Below the pieces are notes generated by a model. The model made no database searches. It was not told the DNA's origin and saw only the letters and a list, made by a program, of their open reading frames with translations. This document shows, piece after piece, positions 11,711-24,013 of a stretch of DNA of 64,000 nucleotides. Numbering within the stretch: the stretch's first letter is position 1; the number at the start of each line of letters is the position of its first letter. Position numbers and translations under genes: made by a program. The DNA lies in the NCBI RefSeq assembly GCF_033439725.1, contig NW_026944387.1, positions 186,001-250,000 on the forward strand. Reading direction: 5' to 3'. This DNA is from Neurospora tetraspora (taxonomy: Eukaryota > Ascomycota > Sordariomycetes > Sordariales > Sordariaceae).

Positions 11711-14700
11711 GATGGTGGAAGGTCAAGGGAAGCGGTTAGATGTCAGATTTTGGATATTGCATGATGGAACTTTGTCGAATGGGTTGAAGAAGACAAAGCC
11801 GATATCTTATACAATTCTGAAGTGTTTGGGTATCGCCGAGGTCATTGGCAAAGACATGGTGTTGTGGCAACTTGGAGGAATAGGGGTGTGTTCCATGAGG
11901 TTACACGGAGGGAATAGTGGGTTTCATTGTCCCACCAAATCCGGGGACGTCAAAGCTTTCCATACCCTGAAGGAGCCTCAAATCCGGGGTGCAATGCATC
12001 AATCGTGGTTCAATTGTTGGTGTTGAGCCGATAAGGTGCTTTATCCGTAAAGTGTCATGGCACATTCAAGGGTAAGCGAAATGAACAGCTCTGCAACGGG
12101 ACGTACTTGCACACTTTGCCCAATTCGGTACCAGCGCAATGACATCGATATACTTTGTGGTACATTAAAGCAGATGTTGTTGCGCATCTTCTGCAAATCG
12201 TGCTCAGGAATTGTCTTTCTTCGATGGTATGGGGAGAAGTGGTGATTTCGGCGAGTGTCCTTGGGGACTATCGCCGAGGACGACAACGGAGACACTGGAC
12301 ATAAAGGGCAGGCTGCACTAGAGCAAGGCAAGTGGACGAATGTACAACTTGGCGAGTTTGGGGGTGGCTTCTAGTACCGTATGTGATTATTTTAAGGGGG
12401 TGGAAGCTGGGGATGGCTTCGTTTTTTCCTGTCTTGTGTTGTTGACTACACAGTATGTCGCTGTTGTCCCGTTCTGTATTTATGTGGTTGCGTTTTGCTT
12501 GTGTAATGGTACGTGTATGTATGAGATGGATCACGAATGAAGGGAATGATGATGTATTGAGTGTATTGATTGAGGGATCCAGCTAACGATGGCTGGGAGA
12601 GATCGCCAGCTATATAGCTGGCGATGACAAAGAACGAAGGTCTGCAAAGGAGGGGATTCTGGGACGTAGCGGTCTAAGCGACAAACGCCCAGAATCTTCT
12701 CACAGTATGATATTTTAACCGGTGAAAATTACGTGCCTCTAGAAGGGAAAGTGAATGTTACGTAAATTACGCAAGTGAAACAAACCCAAGCAAACACTGA
12801 CGAACACAAACCAAATGTAGCCTTCTGAAAACGAACCAAACCAAATGTAGCATAAAGCGGATTTGCTTTGTTTCTTTTCGAACGTTAGATGGAACCCAGT
12901 TGAATCTTTCAATCATTATACGAGAAAACAGAGCGACAGAGGCACGGAATGCGTATCAGTCGTTTGTGGGAGTTGGAAGTTGAGGTTGTTGTGCAGGTAC
13001 CCGTGCCTGCCGTGGGATGGTCATGGCGGCATCTCAATGTGCTGCCGCTATCGGATGCTCCCACTCTGTTCGATGGAAGTTAACACAAGCCCCTCCTTCC
13101 ATTTGACGACTTTCTGCCAAGGAGGATGCGAGTCCTGCCCTCCTTGATCGCTCATCGCAGGGAAGGTGATCCCGACAGCGCAGGTGACTCGGTGATGGTC
13201 TTGCCTTAAGACTCGGAATGTCCCTTCTGACTCCTTGCTGAGCGTTCCCAGGATGCTGACGCCAATCTGAAAGTCCGCTGCCTTCAATGCTTCGCCTTCC
13301 TTTGCTTTCCTCGCACTCGTTGGCGAATCTCTCACGCACAGTATCCCGCGCCAGAAACCTCCAATTTTCTCCTTCCATCCATCGGAGCAAATCGATTACT
13401 TCCATCTCCCCTTTTCAAGCCCACTCAACCGCCCTACGGACACTAGTTCTGACCCCGAAGACCGCCTGGTTGACTGTGAAATGGGCTCCGAAAGATCTGG
13501 GCCAATAGCGGGCACTCAGTACCTCGCCTTTGTTGCATCTTTTGCTGTGTGTAAGTAGGTATTATCTATCCTCCCCCACCGTCTGACTTTGCAACGCGAA
13601 AGAGATTAAGTCATGACTGAGAGCAAAACTCGACGCAGACCGTTGCTAGCACACCAGCAAAGGCAACAATGAGCAGACCGCCCTTGGTTCGATCCTGAAT
13701 CATGCATCAACAGCTTTCTCGTCCAACGACAAGCGATCCGACGATTTCCCCGTGTTTCAAAGAGCGAACATCGATGCCGAATAGAAGAGCCACAGCCTGA
13801 AGAGAGGGAACTTCAACAAAGGGGCAAATGGGAAGACAAAGCTTCAAAAGCCGAGACAAGCCTACGGCGAACTTGCCAACACTGCCATTGGTCCCTTGCC
13901 ACCGGAGTCAGATCTTGCGGCTGGTTGGGACAGACATGGTTCTTGACCTCCTTCTGGTGACCACACGATAGAGGGTTTGGGCTCCTTGGGTGTCCGAAGT
14001 CGAAGCCCGACCCTCAGCTTTTGCCATGAACTTGTCAAGCTGTTGGCCGCTGTTCCCCCTCTCCTTTCACAGTTCCACACTCGTGATGCGAGCTTGGTTG
14101 TATCGATTCCCTGGCCCAGTCCTTCTTCCTGCCCCTATACCATTCGATTGGAAACTGTTCTGACCCTCTCTTCATAGCCACGAAGGCTATCCTGCCAGTT
14201 CCTCCTTTTCACATTGAATGTCGACGAGATTCTCGACCACACCATTACCCAGTGTTACACCAAGATTGAACAAGGGTATGCCAAGGGTTCGGCGTACTCT
14301 CCATTCAGCAATAGCCATTCGCATGGGTTGCGTGTCAGGGTGATCTGATTCGACGACCGAGATATCAAGACAAGGATGATGTCAAGCATACTCCGAAATC
14401 CTTGCCGAGACAATCGCTGAGGCATTTATCAGCCACGTGTGAGAAGGTACCAGCAACATGCTGACAGCCTGCTGCTGCAAGCCCATCGAAGCATCTTATC
14501 AAAGCGGAAGTTGGACTCTAGGCCTTCATCGTCCTCCTAGAGCGATGATGGGCCTATTGCTAGTCAAAAAGGGTTCGAACACCATGTAAGCACTTACCAA
14601 GAGGTAGGCCGAACTCCTAACAGTTTTCTCGTTGAAGCGCTCCAGTCATGGTGATACTAGAGGGCGAAAAAGTGCCGGATTGTTGTTCTGAGATCCGCCA

Positions 14701-15138
14701 TGTGAGAACTGATATAAAACGTTGCAGTCCTGGATTCTGGCAGTGGACGTTGCTGGTTATAACGGAAAAGGTTGGGGTGCCGGAGCATCCGGTTGGCTGT
14801 CATCCATCAACAACCTCTTCTTCGAGATTGGCTCAGCTGTCCTCCCAACGTCCACAGAGACAGGATTGTAAGCGATCCAGGGCCAGTGTGCGTGGGAGGT
14901 TTGAGTGACAGAGGGAGCACCTGACGACACCTGATGCATGGGTCACAGCCAGACCGGCCACGACATTGACGTGGAACGGTTCAATGCACTTTCTGCGTTG
15001 CTCTCATCGTCACTGGAGCTCACAAGAACGACGATGGGCCAAAGAAAGGTTGCGGCGTTGAGGACAAATTCTTGGCGTTCTGCAGTCGCAGTCTGGTTGA
15101 TGCACGTCAGGGCGCACAATTCTCTTCTGCAGCTAGCG
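11711..15138. other. Long region without a confident gene
   Basis: Contains a perfect 24-bp palindrome (separate entry), an approximately 30-bp imperfect tandem duplication around 12801-12851 (AAACCAAATGTAGC twice), and no convincing protein gene. A coding-like stretch at 14728-14871 after a possible acceptor is discussed under findings. Confidence 0.4.
12602..12625. repeat. Perfect 24-bp palindrome
   Basis: Two 12-base arms, ATCGCCAGCTAT followed directly by its exact reverse complement, with no spacer. It lies in non-coding DNA about 0.9 kb upstream (in minus-strand sense) of the secreted two-domain gene. A dimeric regulator site or a cruciform-prone spot is possible; role unknown. Confidence 0.85.
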
Positions 15139-15143
15139 GTAGC
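15139..15143. repeat. Target-site duplication GTAGC, left copy
   Basis: Five bases GTAGC directly before the left LTR, matched by GTAGC at 21124-21128 directly after the right LTR. A 5-bp duplication is normal for LTR-retrotransposon integrases. Confidence 0.85.
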
Positions 15144-15346
15144 TGTCAATTTGGTGGGCCATATCTAGCCAGTAAGACGAGGGTTCTGTAAGAGGACTAG
15201 CCTCCCAGCCACCCCAACAGCGCTGTAGACCTTCCTAATACTCTGGGATCTCCTAACCTGTGTATGCAGTCTTTCTACTCCACACACTCGATTAATATAG
15301 CGATTAACCTATATTCTCTACATTCACATAACTGTGCATTCTAATA
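15144..15346 (+). repeat. Left LTR (203 bp)
   Basis: Starts TGTCAATTTGG and ends CATTCTAATA, where the right LTR has CATTCTGACA. Its outer two thirds keep normal base composition (for example CCAGCCACCCCAACAGCGC), while the inner third carries C-to-T and G-to-A changes relative to the right copy. Confidence 0.88.
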
Positions 15347-16427
15347 ATTAATAGTTTAAATTCGTGATTCTTATACTATATGAATATATTTAGAAGTACG
15401 AAATCTATTTATATAACCCTTTATACAAAAAATTATATTCCTATCTAAGGAGTTTACTTCTAAGTTTAACCAACCTTACTTCGATACCCCTTTAAAGTTC
15501 TATAAATAGAATAATAAACTCTTAGGGTGCGTTAAAGGTTTGGACCTCACTAATTATTTATTAAGCTTCGAATTAGCCGTTATTAAGCCCTAAGAATTAT
15601 ATTATTCTAATTACGCCTTCAAAGCTATAGCTACCTGCTATATCGAAAGAGTTCGAAAATCCCTTTAACGCTTTAAAGTTAGGGTCCTAATTCATTATAC
15701 TCTGGCAGCCTTCAACGCTACCTCTATAACTACTATTAAAGATTTTAATAATAAAATTGAAGTTATTAACTAGTCTGATGAAAGTTGGTTAGCTGATATT
15801 ATTATTTAATTGGCTGATTTCAATCCCCCGGCCGTTAAGGAATACGAATATAATAACACTATATATAATAACCGTTAGAAAACCTACGAATTATTTAAAA
15901 CTAATAATATTAACCTTCGAAAATAGATATAGGAAATTATATACTTAAATTATGAAGCTAATTCCTTCGCGTCTTTGGAGTTTACCGTTATATAGTATAT
16001 TCGGGTCTATAGTATTTATAATTACTATAAAGAAAATACTATAATCGAAGCACGCTAACGTTATTATAATTATATTAAACATTTATTAAGCGAGTCTAAT
16101 AAGAATTCTAATAGAATAAGTAAGTAAACCGACGGCTAGGATTTAATTATAATTAACGTTATATAATATAAAGTCCTAAAAATTGAAATAACCGTTACCT
16201 AATTTAAAGATTTATTAAACTACTTAAAATTTGTTCGCCCTAATTAAGTATCCGGAATTTCCAAATTCTTTAGCGAGAAAATTATAATTAATACTCTTAA
16301 TTTCCGTATTATATTCGCAGACTTTCATTATAAGGGCCTATACAAACGACCTTTAATTACTGTAGTTAAAACTAAAGGGTATAAGGGAGCGTTTAGAATA
16401 AGTATTACTTTTAACGGTTTGTAAGGT

Positions 16428-16919
16428 AATAATATGAGGTAGTCTATTCGTACTGTTGGAAAGGTCTTACCGGACTGTACCCTACCTACCCTATATACCT
16501 TTCATTAGCTACCGCAAGGAATTGCGATATTAATTACGACCGCGATAGCAATTGCGATACTAATTGTACTTTTTACAACTACAATCGCGAATATATTCCG
16601 ACTGTAGTAGCGATTTAAATTCTAATAGAAGTAACCTTGCAATGACGATACTAAATATCGCAATTTAATTTCAATCGCTATTTCAATCGCTACTACGGTC
16701 GGAATTCAATCGGGGTCGCAATCGCATTGCATCTTAGTACTGTAGTCACTATCGCAGTCGCTATCGGAATGCCCGGGCGCGATTCCAATAACGAAGTACA
16801 TAGTCAAATCTAGAGTAATAGAAATAGCTATTTCTAATTGGCTACACGGGGGTTGGGGTGGGTAGGGTACAGTCCGGTAAGACCTTTTTAATAGTACGAA
16901 TAGACTACCTCAATAATAT
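16428..16919. mobile_element. Nested 476-bp inverted-repeat element (MITE-like) with 8-bp TSD
   Basis: The element spans 16436-16911 inside the retrotransposon, flanked on both sides by AATAATAT (16428-16435 and 16912-16919). Terminal inverted repeats of about 51 bp begin GAGGTAGTCTATTCGTACT and share AAAGGTCTTACCGGACTGTA; only three bases differ, all G/A (C/T) type. The interior has many GCGAT motifs in the left half and ATCGC in the right half, so it is a large imperfect foldback. No coding sequence. The GC content is higher than the surrounding retrotransposon, so it probably arrived after RIP. An 8-bp duplication is typical of hAT elements, though these TIRs are long for that superfamily. 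Confidence 0.85.
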
Positions 16920-19900
16920 TAAGTATGAGGACGTTGGATTTAGTAGAATTTATAATTAATATAAAAGGAAGTATAATACAAAAGTTAAAGATTATTCCCT
17001 TCGTTGTAAAGTAAATAAGGAGGGTATATATATTATTAAATAGTATTAATATATATTCTGCGCCCTAATTATAGCCGTAAATTTATATTAGAAGCTTAAT
17101 AAGAAAACCTAAAATAAAGTTGTAAAAAACCTTAAAAATAATATAGAATTAAGAATAGAAGTTGAAGTTTATAAACGAAAATAGTAAAATAATACGCTTA
17201 ACCCCTCTTTAAATTTAATAATAAGAATAATTAATTCTCCAACGAAAATAATACTTATAAAATAACATTTAATATTAACGAAAAATTTTATATTGGGGAA
17301 GGTTTAAATATTTTTTTTAATAATAATATAATCTTGGACTTTAAGAATTCTCTGTATATAGTTAACGAAATCTTTCGTTTCCTTAACTTTCGTTATACCC
17401 TATAAGATAATAGGCTTTAGGCTAGGGATTCCTATATTCCTATTAAAGGATATAGGAATATAAATATTATTATAAAAGGAATTAAAGGACCTAAAGAACT
17501 TCAATTTAACAATATAGCTTTCTATTTAGATTTTATAGCTAATTTTGTATTTTTCTATTTTTTATATAAGAAATGTCTCTATTAGGATTAGAAACCCCTA
17601 AATAATTATTTGTATGCTTTAAACGATTCTTTTTTTAATAGCCTTTCTACGTATTATTATTAAATAATTTTCGAAGATTTCTCTCTAATTTTCTCGAAAG
17701 CCGCTTTCTTTATGCGACGAAACTAATTTAATTTGCTAATTAATTAAAAGTATTATAAGAAAGAAATTATTATTTAATATTATTGATTTGGTTATTATAA
17801 TCCCTAAGTATTAGATTATTTTAGTAACGTTGTAGGGGCCCGCTTTAAGGGACTTATAATTATAAATTGCAACGTTTATATAATATCGAAAATAAAGCGA
17901 TAAATTAAATAAAAATTTTAAAACTATAATTATAGATTTAGAAAAAGATTCGCCGTCGATTTCCTAAATTATAATAAGAGCTATTAAAGATACTATATTG
18001 TTATACTTATTACTTGCTGGTATATTAAGTATATTTAGGATTATTATATAATAAACCGGGAAATTATAATTATTACTTCCTTCTTGAATGACTTCTTTAT
18101 TATATTCATTAATTAATATAATATTTAACTTAAAGTTACTAAATATAATAATAAAATTACCGGTTCTAAAATAATAAAAAAACTTTTTCGCTTTCAAAAG
18201 TATAATTATACAGCCTTCTACCTTAAATACGTAAATATAGAACGGTAGCGTAGAACGTTTGGAAATATAATTAAAGAGAAATTTTAAATACTAAATTTAA
18301 TATATATTTTACGAAAGATTTATAATTAGATATTATCTTTATAGCGGTCTACTTTAATAACCAATCGCCTAAATAATTCTACGATTAAAAACTCACTTAT
18401 AAACGGTTTTATATTTTTATTATTTACTAAGATAATTTCCATATATATTATCCTTACGTAAATTAAATATAATATACTTATATATTTATAATTATAAAGT
18501 ATATATAATAATTATTACTGTTTAAAAGAAGGAGTAGAAATATTAGAAAATAAATTTTAAAATTTAGATAGGATACTTTATCGGTTACGTAGCGTCTTCA
18601 ATCTACCAAATTTAAAACCTAATTATAAATATAATTATTAATACCCGCAATATATTATTTAATCAAAATATGCTTTTTTTTTAAGGAGGTACTAAAGGAA
18701 GTAAAATTTCTATAAATTACTTCTCATAAATTTATAATACTATTTAACTAATATAACTAATCTTAACTAATATCAAAAATATTAAACTTAATAAGTAACT
18801 GAATTAATTTCAAGGATACTTAAATATACAATTTCTTAAATTTATTATTAGAATTTAATTAAACCCTTTAAAAAGGAGAGACCGACCGCAACTCTCTAAA
18901 ACTTTAATTAGAAAATTCAAATTCCCCCGCTAATAAAATATCCTTCGACTTTATCCTTAATAAAGATTACCATATTTTTCCTAATATATTATTATCTACG
19001 TCCTTCTTTATAAATTTTTACTTCGATAAATGTACTAAAAATAAAATCTATTACGGCTTCGAACTATAGAATGCTATATTTAACATAGGAAAATTTTATT
19101 AATTTATAGTTAAATACTATAGTAAAGTAATTATAAAAGTAGAATTGGAATGCTTTTCCTAGAAAGATAAAATTATTACCCAAAAGGAATTTAATTCCCT
19201 CGTTTTTATAAATAAGTTCTAAATTATTTACTACTAAAAATTACCGCCGCCGCTAAAGAATTATAAACTTTTTTAATTATTACCTTTTTAGAAACTTCTT
19301 TAAAAAAGTAGAGTAAATTTATTTTAATAGTTATAAGGAAATAGAAATTTGGGTAGAAATTGATATGGATAATTTAAAGACCAAAGGAAAATAATTGTTC
19401 GATTATATATAAATATATATATATAAATTCTTTAAAACCAGCAAATTTATCAAGATTAAAATATATTTAATCGTATAAAGAAATTAATAAAAGAAGGAAA
19501 TAAAGTAAGAAACGTATATTTCTATATTCGGTAGCCGATCCTTCCGTACCCTTATTACTATGATCATATACTTTAATTTCGAATTTATTTAATATAATAC
19601 CGTTAATACTTTCGTTAACGCTTATATAAATAAGGAAATTTATATATATATACCCCTAAGATACTAAATATTAAATAAAGTATATAAAATTATAAAGGCG
19701 TTATATAAATTATAATATTCTCTGCTTTTCTAATAACGTAAATTTACTAATGCATTTACTACCCTAAATTTCGAAGTAATCCTAAAGAAACCCTATATTC
19801 TCGTTAATAATGGCGTATTTATTCTCTATTACATCGATAATATTATCTTTACTTTCTACTATAATAAAAGCGAAGAAGCCTATAAATATATAAATAGCTT

Positions 19901-20918
19901 TAAATAGCAATATTATTTTATTAAAAGTAAAGAGTTATAATAATTTCTAAGTATTGAAATTATACGAGATTATAAAATATAAAAGATTTAATTATTTTAA
20001 TAATTATATTTATAGAAAATATACCGCTTTATAAATTATAAAAGAATAATGTAACTACCTATTATTAATATCGAACTCGTACCCTTCAAAAATAGAGTAT
20101 TTAATAAATTAATATATTAATACTTAATTAAAATCGGCTCTATTTTCTATATAGTAATTATAACGCGACCTAATATTACCTTCGCTATAAGCCGCCTCGC
20201 TAAGTATAATTATAACACTAATTTAAATTATTATACAGCTATAAATAAAGTATTATACTACTTATAGGCTACTATAAATATAGCGCTATATTATAAAAGC
20301 GAAAATACCCTATAAAGTATACTAAATATATCCTTTATAAATAATTCTATAGATTAAAAGAATTTATACGGTTTTACAATTAAATTCTTGAGTAGTTTAA
20401 TATATTAGGGAACTACTAAATAAACGACTATAATTATATTAACGATTAAAATAGAGCTTATTACCCTTTTAAATATAGTAAAGGAAGCTATTTTTACGAT
20501 ACGTTTGATACGAGGCTTAATCGTAAAATTCGTAAATTTTATCCCTACTATCGATTATAATAATAAATAAACGATTAGGGTAATAATAGTCGAAGCCTCT
20601 AAACTAGTAACTAAATTAAAGTATATAGATATTTATAAGTATTACTTTAAATCGGAGGTTATAATTAGGATTATTAAAATTAAGTATTTAGAAACGGTAA
20701 AAATACCTATAGACGGTTTAACGAAAGTATTATCTTTATAGAAGTATATATAATTCAAAGGATTGTTAAAAATAGCTTCAATTAAGGAGAAGAAGGAAAA
20801 GAAGGAATATATAATAAATTATATTGAATTAGAAGACGTAGAGGAAATAATTAGAAATGGGAAGGCAATATATAAATAGTTTCAACTTCATTCCTAAAAG
20901 AGATTTCAATTAGGGAGG

Positions 20919-21123
20919 TGTATCAATTTAGTAGGCTATATCTAATTAGTAAGACAAAGGTTCTATAAAAGGACTAGCCTCCTAACTACCCTAATAGCGC
21001 TATAGACCTTCCTAATACTCTAGGATCCCCCAACTTATGTGTGCAGTCTTTCTACTCCACACACTCGATCAATACAGCGATTAACCCATATTCTCTACAT
21101 TCACATAACCGTGCATTCTGACA
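20919..21123 (+). repeat. Right LTR (205 bp)
   Basis: Starts TGTATCAATTTAG and ends CATTCTGACA. Two bases longer than the left LTR because of a TA near its start. Here the inner (left) part is RIP-altered (for example CTAACTACCCTAATAGCGC) and the outer part is not, the mirror image of the left LTR. Confidence 0.88.
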
Positions 21124-21128
21124 GTAGC

Positions 21129-21988
21129 CAGACAGCATTTTATCTGTAAGATCAGCCCACGTTCCATCGAGGCGAGCCCAAGGTAACGTGGAAGTCACCC
21201 TCGGCCAGGAAGAGCCCATTTATTTTGCATGGGGTTCTCTCGGCTATCATAAACACTGTAGGCTCTCACAGGCTACCCCGTCACCGGTCTCCTCAACCAG
21301 GAGCAACCTGAAACCAGAAAAGCATGCCAACCAGACGACGCAAAGGTACCCACGGTAAGCCGGATTTGTGGTGGTTACGGCGCGGCTCGTCCTTATTAGC
21401 CCCCCGCGGCCCGGTGCTCCCGTTGCGATAGGCTGCACACCAAGCGACCGGTGAAGCTCGCGATGGACACTCGGTCAACAACTCCCGGTAATATCGTGAG
21501 AACGTCAGTCCATTTCCCTTTTTTCCCCATCGCTTGACGGATAGGAGAAAATACTCTTCCCACGGTCACATACTGCCGTTGGTCAACCGGGACAGGGAGA
21601 GCGTTGGGCTGGGGTTCAACGCTACTGTGTTTCCTTCTGTTGGGTTCTCTTGTTATGTCCAATGAGGGAAAGAAGTCGGGTGTTTACTTCCGGAAAGTCT
21701 CTGGGCGTTTTATCCTGCGATTGTTACACAACTCAATTGAACTGACCGAGTCGATTATCCTTGTCGCTCCCAGCTCCACCGTGCTTCATCATGGAGAAGG
21801 ATATAAATCCCGGGAAAGTACCTTCATGGGATCAAGTGGTCTCTTCACAGAGTAGAGCAAGCACAGCATTCAGCAAGAGCCGCCACCACAAGTACAAATT
21901 GCACGGAAAGAGAAAGATACTACTAGGTATCACTCTACCACGGTCAACCCACCATTCCTCACCCTCCTTGGCACATTTGCTGTACACA
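21129..21988. other. Flank of retrotransposon, no gene recognised
   Basis: Normal-composition DNA right of the element up to the small CxxC gene. Short frames only, on both strands, none with recognisable features. About 21770-21880 may be promoter and 5' leader of the next gene. Confidence 0.35.
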
Positions 21989-22289
21989 ATGCTTCCCCTC
22001 AACAACATCACTCTTCAGAGTCACATCACCCTCCGTCTTCAGCAGCTGGATCTGCTACTCCCGAGCGCTGGTCCGCTCTCCATCCCATCATCAGTAGACG
22101 AAGGCATTCAGAAGGTTCCAGTGAGTGTTGAGATTCCTCCTTCGACCACTTTCAGTTCATGTATTTACCCTTCGTTATCAGGGCCTGCCTGGTATCCGCT
22201 GTTCCACATGCGCCGCCAACGGCGAGGATGTTTGGGTTATCCCAGGCCGTGCATGTGGCTTCTGCCGCACTCCAGCCATGCGGGATTGA
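21989..22289 (+). CDS. Small two-exon CxxC protein, function unknown
   Basis: Exon 1 21989-22120 (44 codons), intron 22121-22181 (61 nt, GTGAGT donor, TTATCAG acceptor, phase 0), exon 2 22182-22289. The product is 79 residues. Exon 2 encodes RCSTC, then about 13 residues including DVWVIPG, then ACGFCR: two CxxC knuckles that could bind one zinc ion. Splicing keeps the frame exactly and reveals the cysteine motif, which the unspliced frame does not show; that is the main support. Exon 1 is Leu/Ser/Pro-rich without a clear domain. No signal peptide. It sits between the RIP-degraded retrotransposon and a 702-bp inverted-repeat element, the setting of many fast-evolving fungal genes. I do not recognise a named family; it may be a small zinc-binding protein or a leftover of a larger gene. 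Confidence 0.5.
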
Positions 22290-22348
22290 CGGATAGGAGG
22301 TTATGCAAAAGACACCTTGGGAACGATCATGGTTAGACAACACTCGCT

Positions 22349-23066
22349 TTATAGAAGGGGTATACTCCACGTACGCCCAAATACCCTAAAATACGCTATT
22401 TTCCCCCTAGGTGGGTCTATGACACCTAATGTTAACTGTTATTATAAAAACTAATTTTAGCGGTAAAATTTCGCACTTTCAATGTATGAAATATTTCCTA
22501 GTATCAATAAGTGACACGCTATTATAGTTCAAAGTAACTTACAACCTCCGTAATAAATACTTTAAAATATACAATTTATACACTAAAATAGGAAAGATAA
22601 GGCTCTTAGAACGTATATATTATTATAAAGTAAATAAGAAAGGGAATCGCTAATCGCTTAAAACGATAGCATTATCTTTAGTCGTGCCCGGCTAAATTTT
22701 ATAAGGGTTAGGGTTATTTAGGTTAGATTACCTATAGAGTAGTACATTTTCCTAAGGTATGGCTAGTAACTTCTCTATTTTTCGAGCCGATTAAATATTG
22801 TATACTTTATTGAATTCAATCCTTTCCCTTTTAATAATTGGTTTGTTACTATTCCTATCGTCATCATTATTGAATTGGGAGGAGTAGATATTTTGAGATG
22901 CTTGTTGCTAATTACAGTATTTATAGTGACCTATATTAAATGTTAGAAATATTAGAAATCTGGTTTTTTATACCAAATACGGCCTGTTTTATATAACAGC
23001 TGACATTAGGAAAAATGGCGTGTTTGTAGGGTCGATGGGCGTGCGTGGAGTGTACCCCTTATAGAA
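22349..23066. mobile_element. 702-bp inverted-repeat element with 8-bp TSD
   Basis: The element runs 22357-23058 between direct repeats TTATAGAA (22349-22356 and 23059-23066). It begins GGGGTATACTCCACGTACGC and ends with the reverse complement of GGGGTACACTCCACGCACGC; the inverted repeats extend about 50 bp with roughly four fifths identity, most differences being T in the left arm for C in the right, as RIP would give. The interior is AT-rich and non-coding. Likely a non-autonomous cut-and-paste transposon; the 8-bp duplication again suggests a hAT-like transposase. Confidence 0.8.
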
Positions 23067-24013
23067 GGGACAATATAGTAACGGCATCGGAGTTCAACAT
23101 TTGTGTTTGGAGTTTGGAATGGTTAAAGGAAAACTGCTTCATGGTCGGATGGCATCTTTGGCAAAGCATCACGGTCGTTCAAAAACCGAGACGGAATCCT
23201 GGCGTAGATCAATCAAGACGGTATCGTTCGTGGCGGCCTCTTTCTGTCGTGCAACACTCCTTGACATCTGTCTCCCTGCACCGTTCGGTTCGAGTGGACG
23301 TCGTTAACGGTGTCACCCTCATCTCCATCTCATCACATCACTTCAGCCCCGATCACAGCAGCGGCTGCGCGACGTGCCACGGCCGCGCGTACTTACTGCA
23401 AGAACAGAGAACTGGGACAGTCGGCTATACCCCGAACTATGCAAGAGGCAGCCTTGCAAGGCTGGACATGGTGTCAAACAAATTCGGAAACAAAACTACC
23501 GATTGGACCGGTACACGAGATACACGTGCCGTACGTCAGTGTCTCACAGTGTAAAATCGAGGTGTAACAACATATCGGTCCCGCCTGGGGTTAGTTCAAG
23601 TTAATCTCAGTCGTCCCCTGGTTTTCTTTTTCCTTTCTAGAAGAATCTGGAAAGTTTCCGTTGTCGCCTAGTGCCCTTCTTGCCATGCGGCCTCCTCCGT
23701 GGCCTTTAGACTAATGCAAGTGTGTCCAAATTAGGCGCGGTGTGATCACATCAAACAGGACATGGAGCAAATTGGCATCTGAAGACAGACATTGTGTTGA
23801 TGATGTCGTTTCTTTTGTGAATGGGCATCTGGTGCTTGGATGTTAAACGGGCCTTTTGTGACCGAATGGAAGAAAGAAAATACAACAAATGCCTGTCCCT
23901 AATATCGTTCTTGGAGACATCAGGCCACTCCGTTAACGCCATTGAGCACCAAAACGCCAAGTATGCATACATCATCCGAATGTGATTCCTTTCTTTTCAC
24001 CAGCCTATTAAAC
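23067..24013. other. Intergenic, no gene recognised
   Basis: Between the inverted-repeat element and the 3' end of the ankyrin gene. A frame at 23045-23554 (169 codons) starts inside the transposon arm and has no recognisable features, so I do not call it. Confidence 0.35.

Larger units (their letters stand above)
15144..21123 (+). mobile_element. Copia-type LTR retrotransposon, RIP-degraded
   Basis: A 5,980-bp element bounded by LTRs that begin TG and end CA (or RIP-altered TA), flanked by GTAGC duplications. The interior is extremely AT- and TpA-rich, with no open frame over about 80 codons, as left by RIP. Coding relics read left to right: a reverse-transcriptase active-site relic LYYIDNIIF at 19824-19850 (expected YVDD with the second D changed to N) and an RNase-H-end relic PIDGLTKVL at about 20706-20732 (Copia elements end near ADxLTK). 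RT and RNase H at the 3' end just before the LTR fit Ty1/Copia order. A polypurine tract AGGGAGG (20912-20918) abuts the right LTR. No function is possible from this copy. Confidence 0.9.

Noticed and set aside
16436-16911. Regularly repeated GCGAT motifs considered as a CRISPR-like or satellite array
   Set aside because: Spacing is irregular, motifs are only five bases, and the region is eukaryotic; better explained as subterminal repeats of an inverted-repeat transposon.
17964-18197. 77-codon frame in the AT-rich region
   Set aside because: Chance frame in RIP-altered retrotransposon DNA; composition is almost only I, N, Y, K and F.
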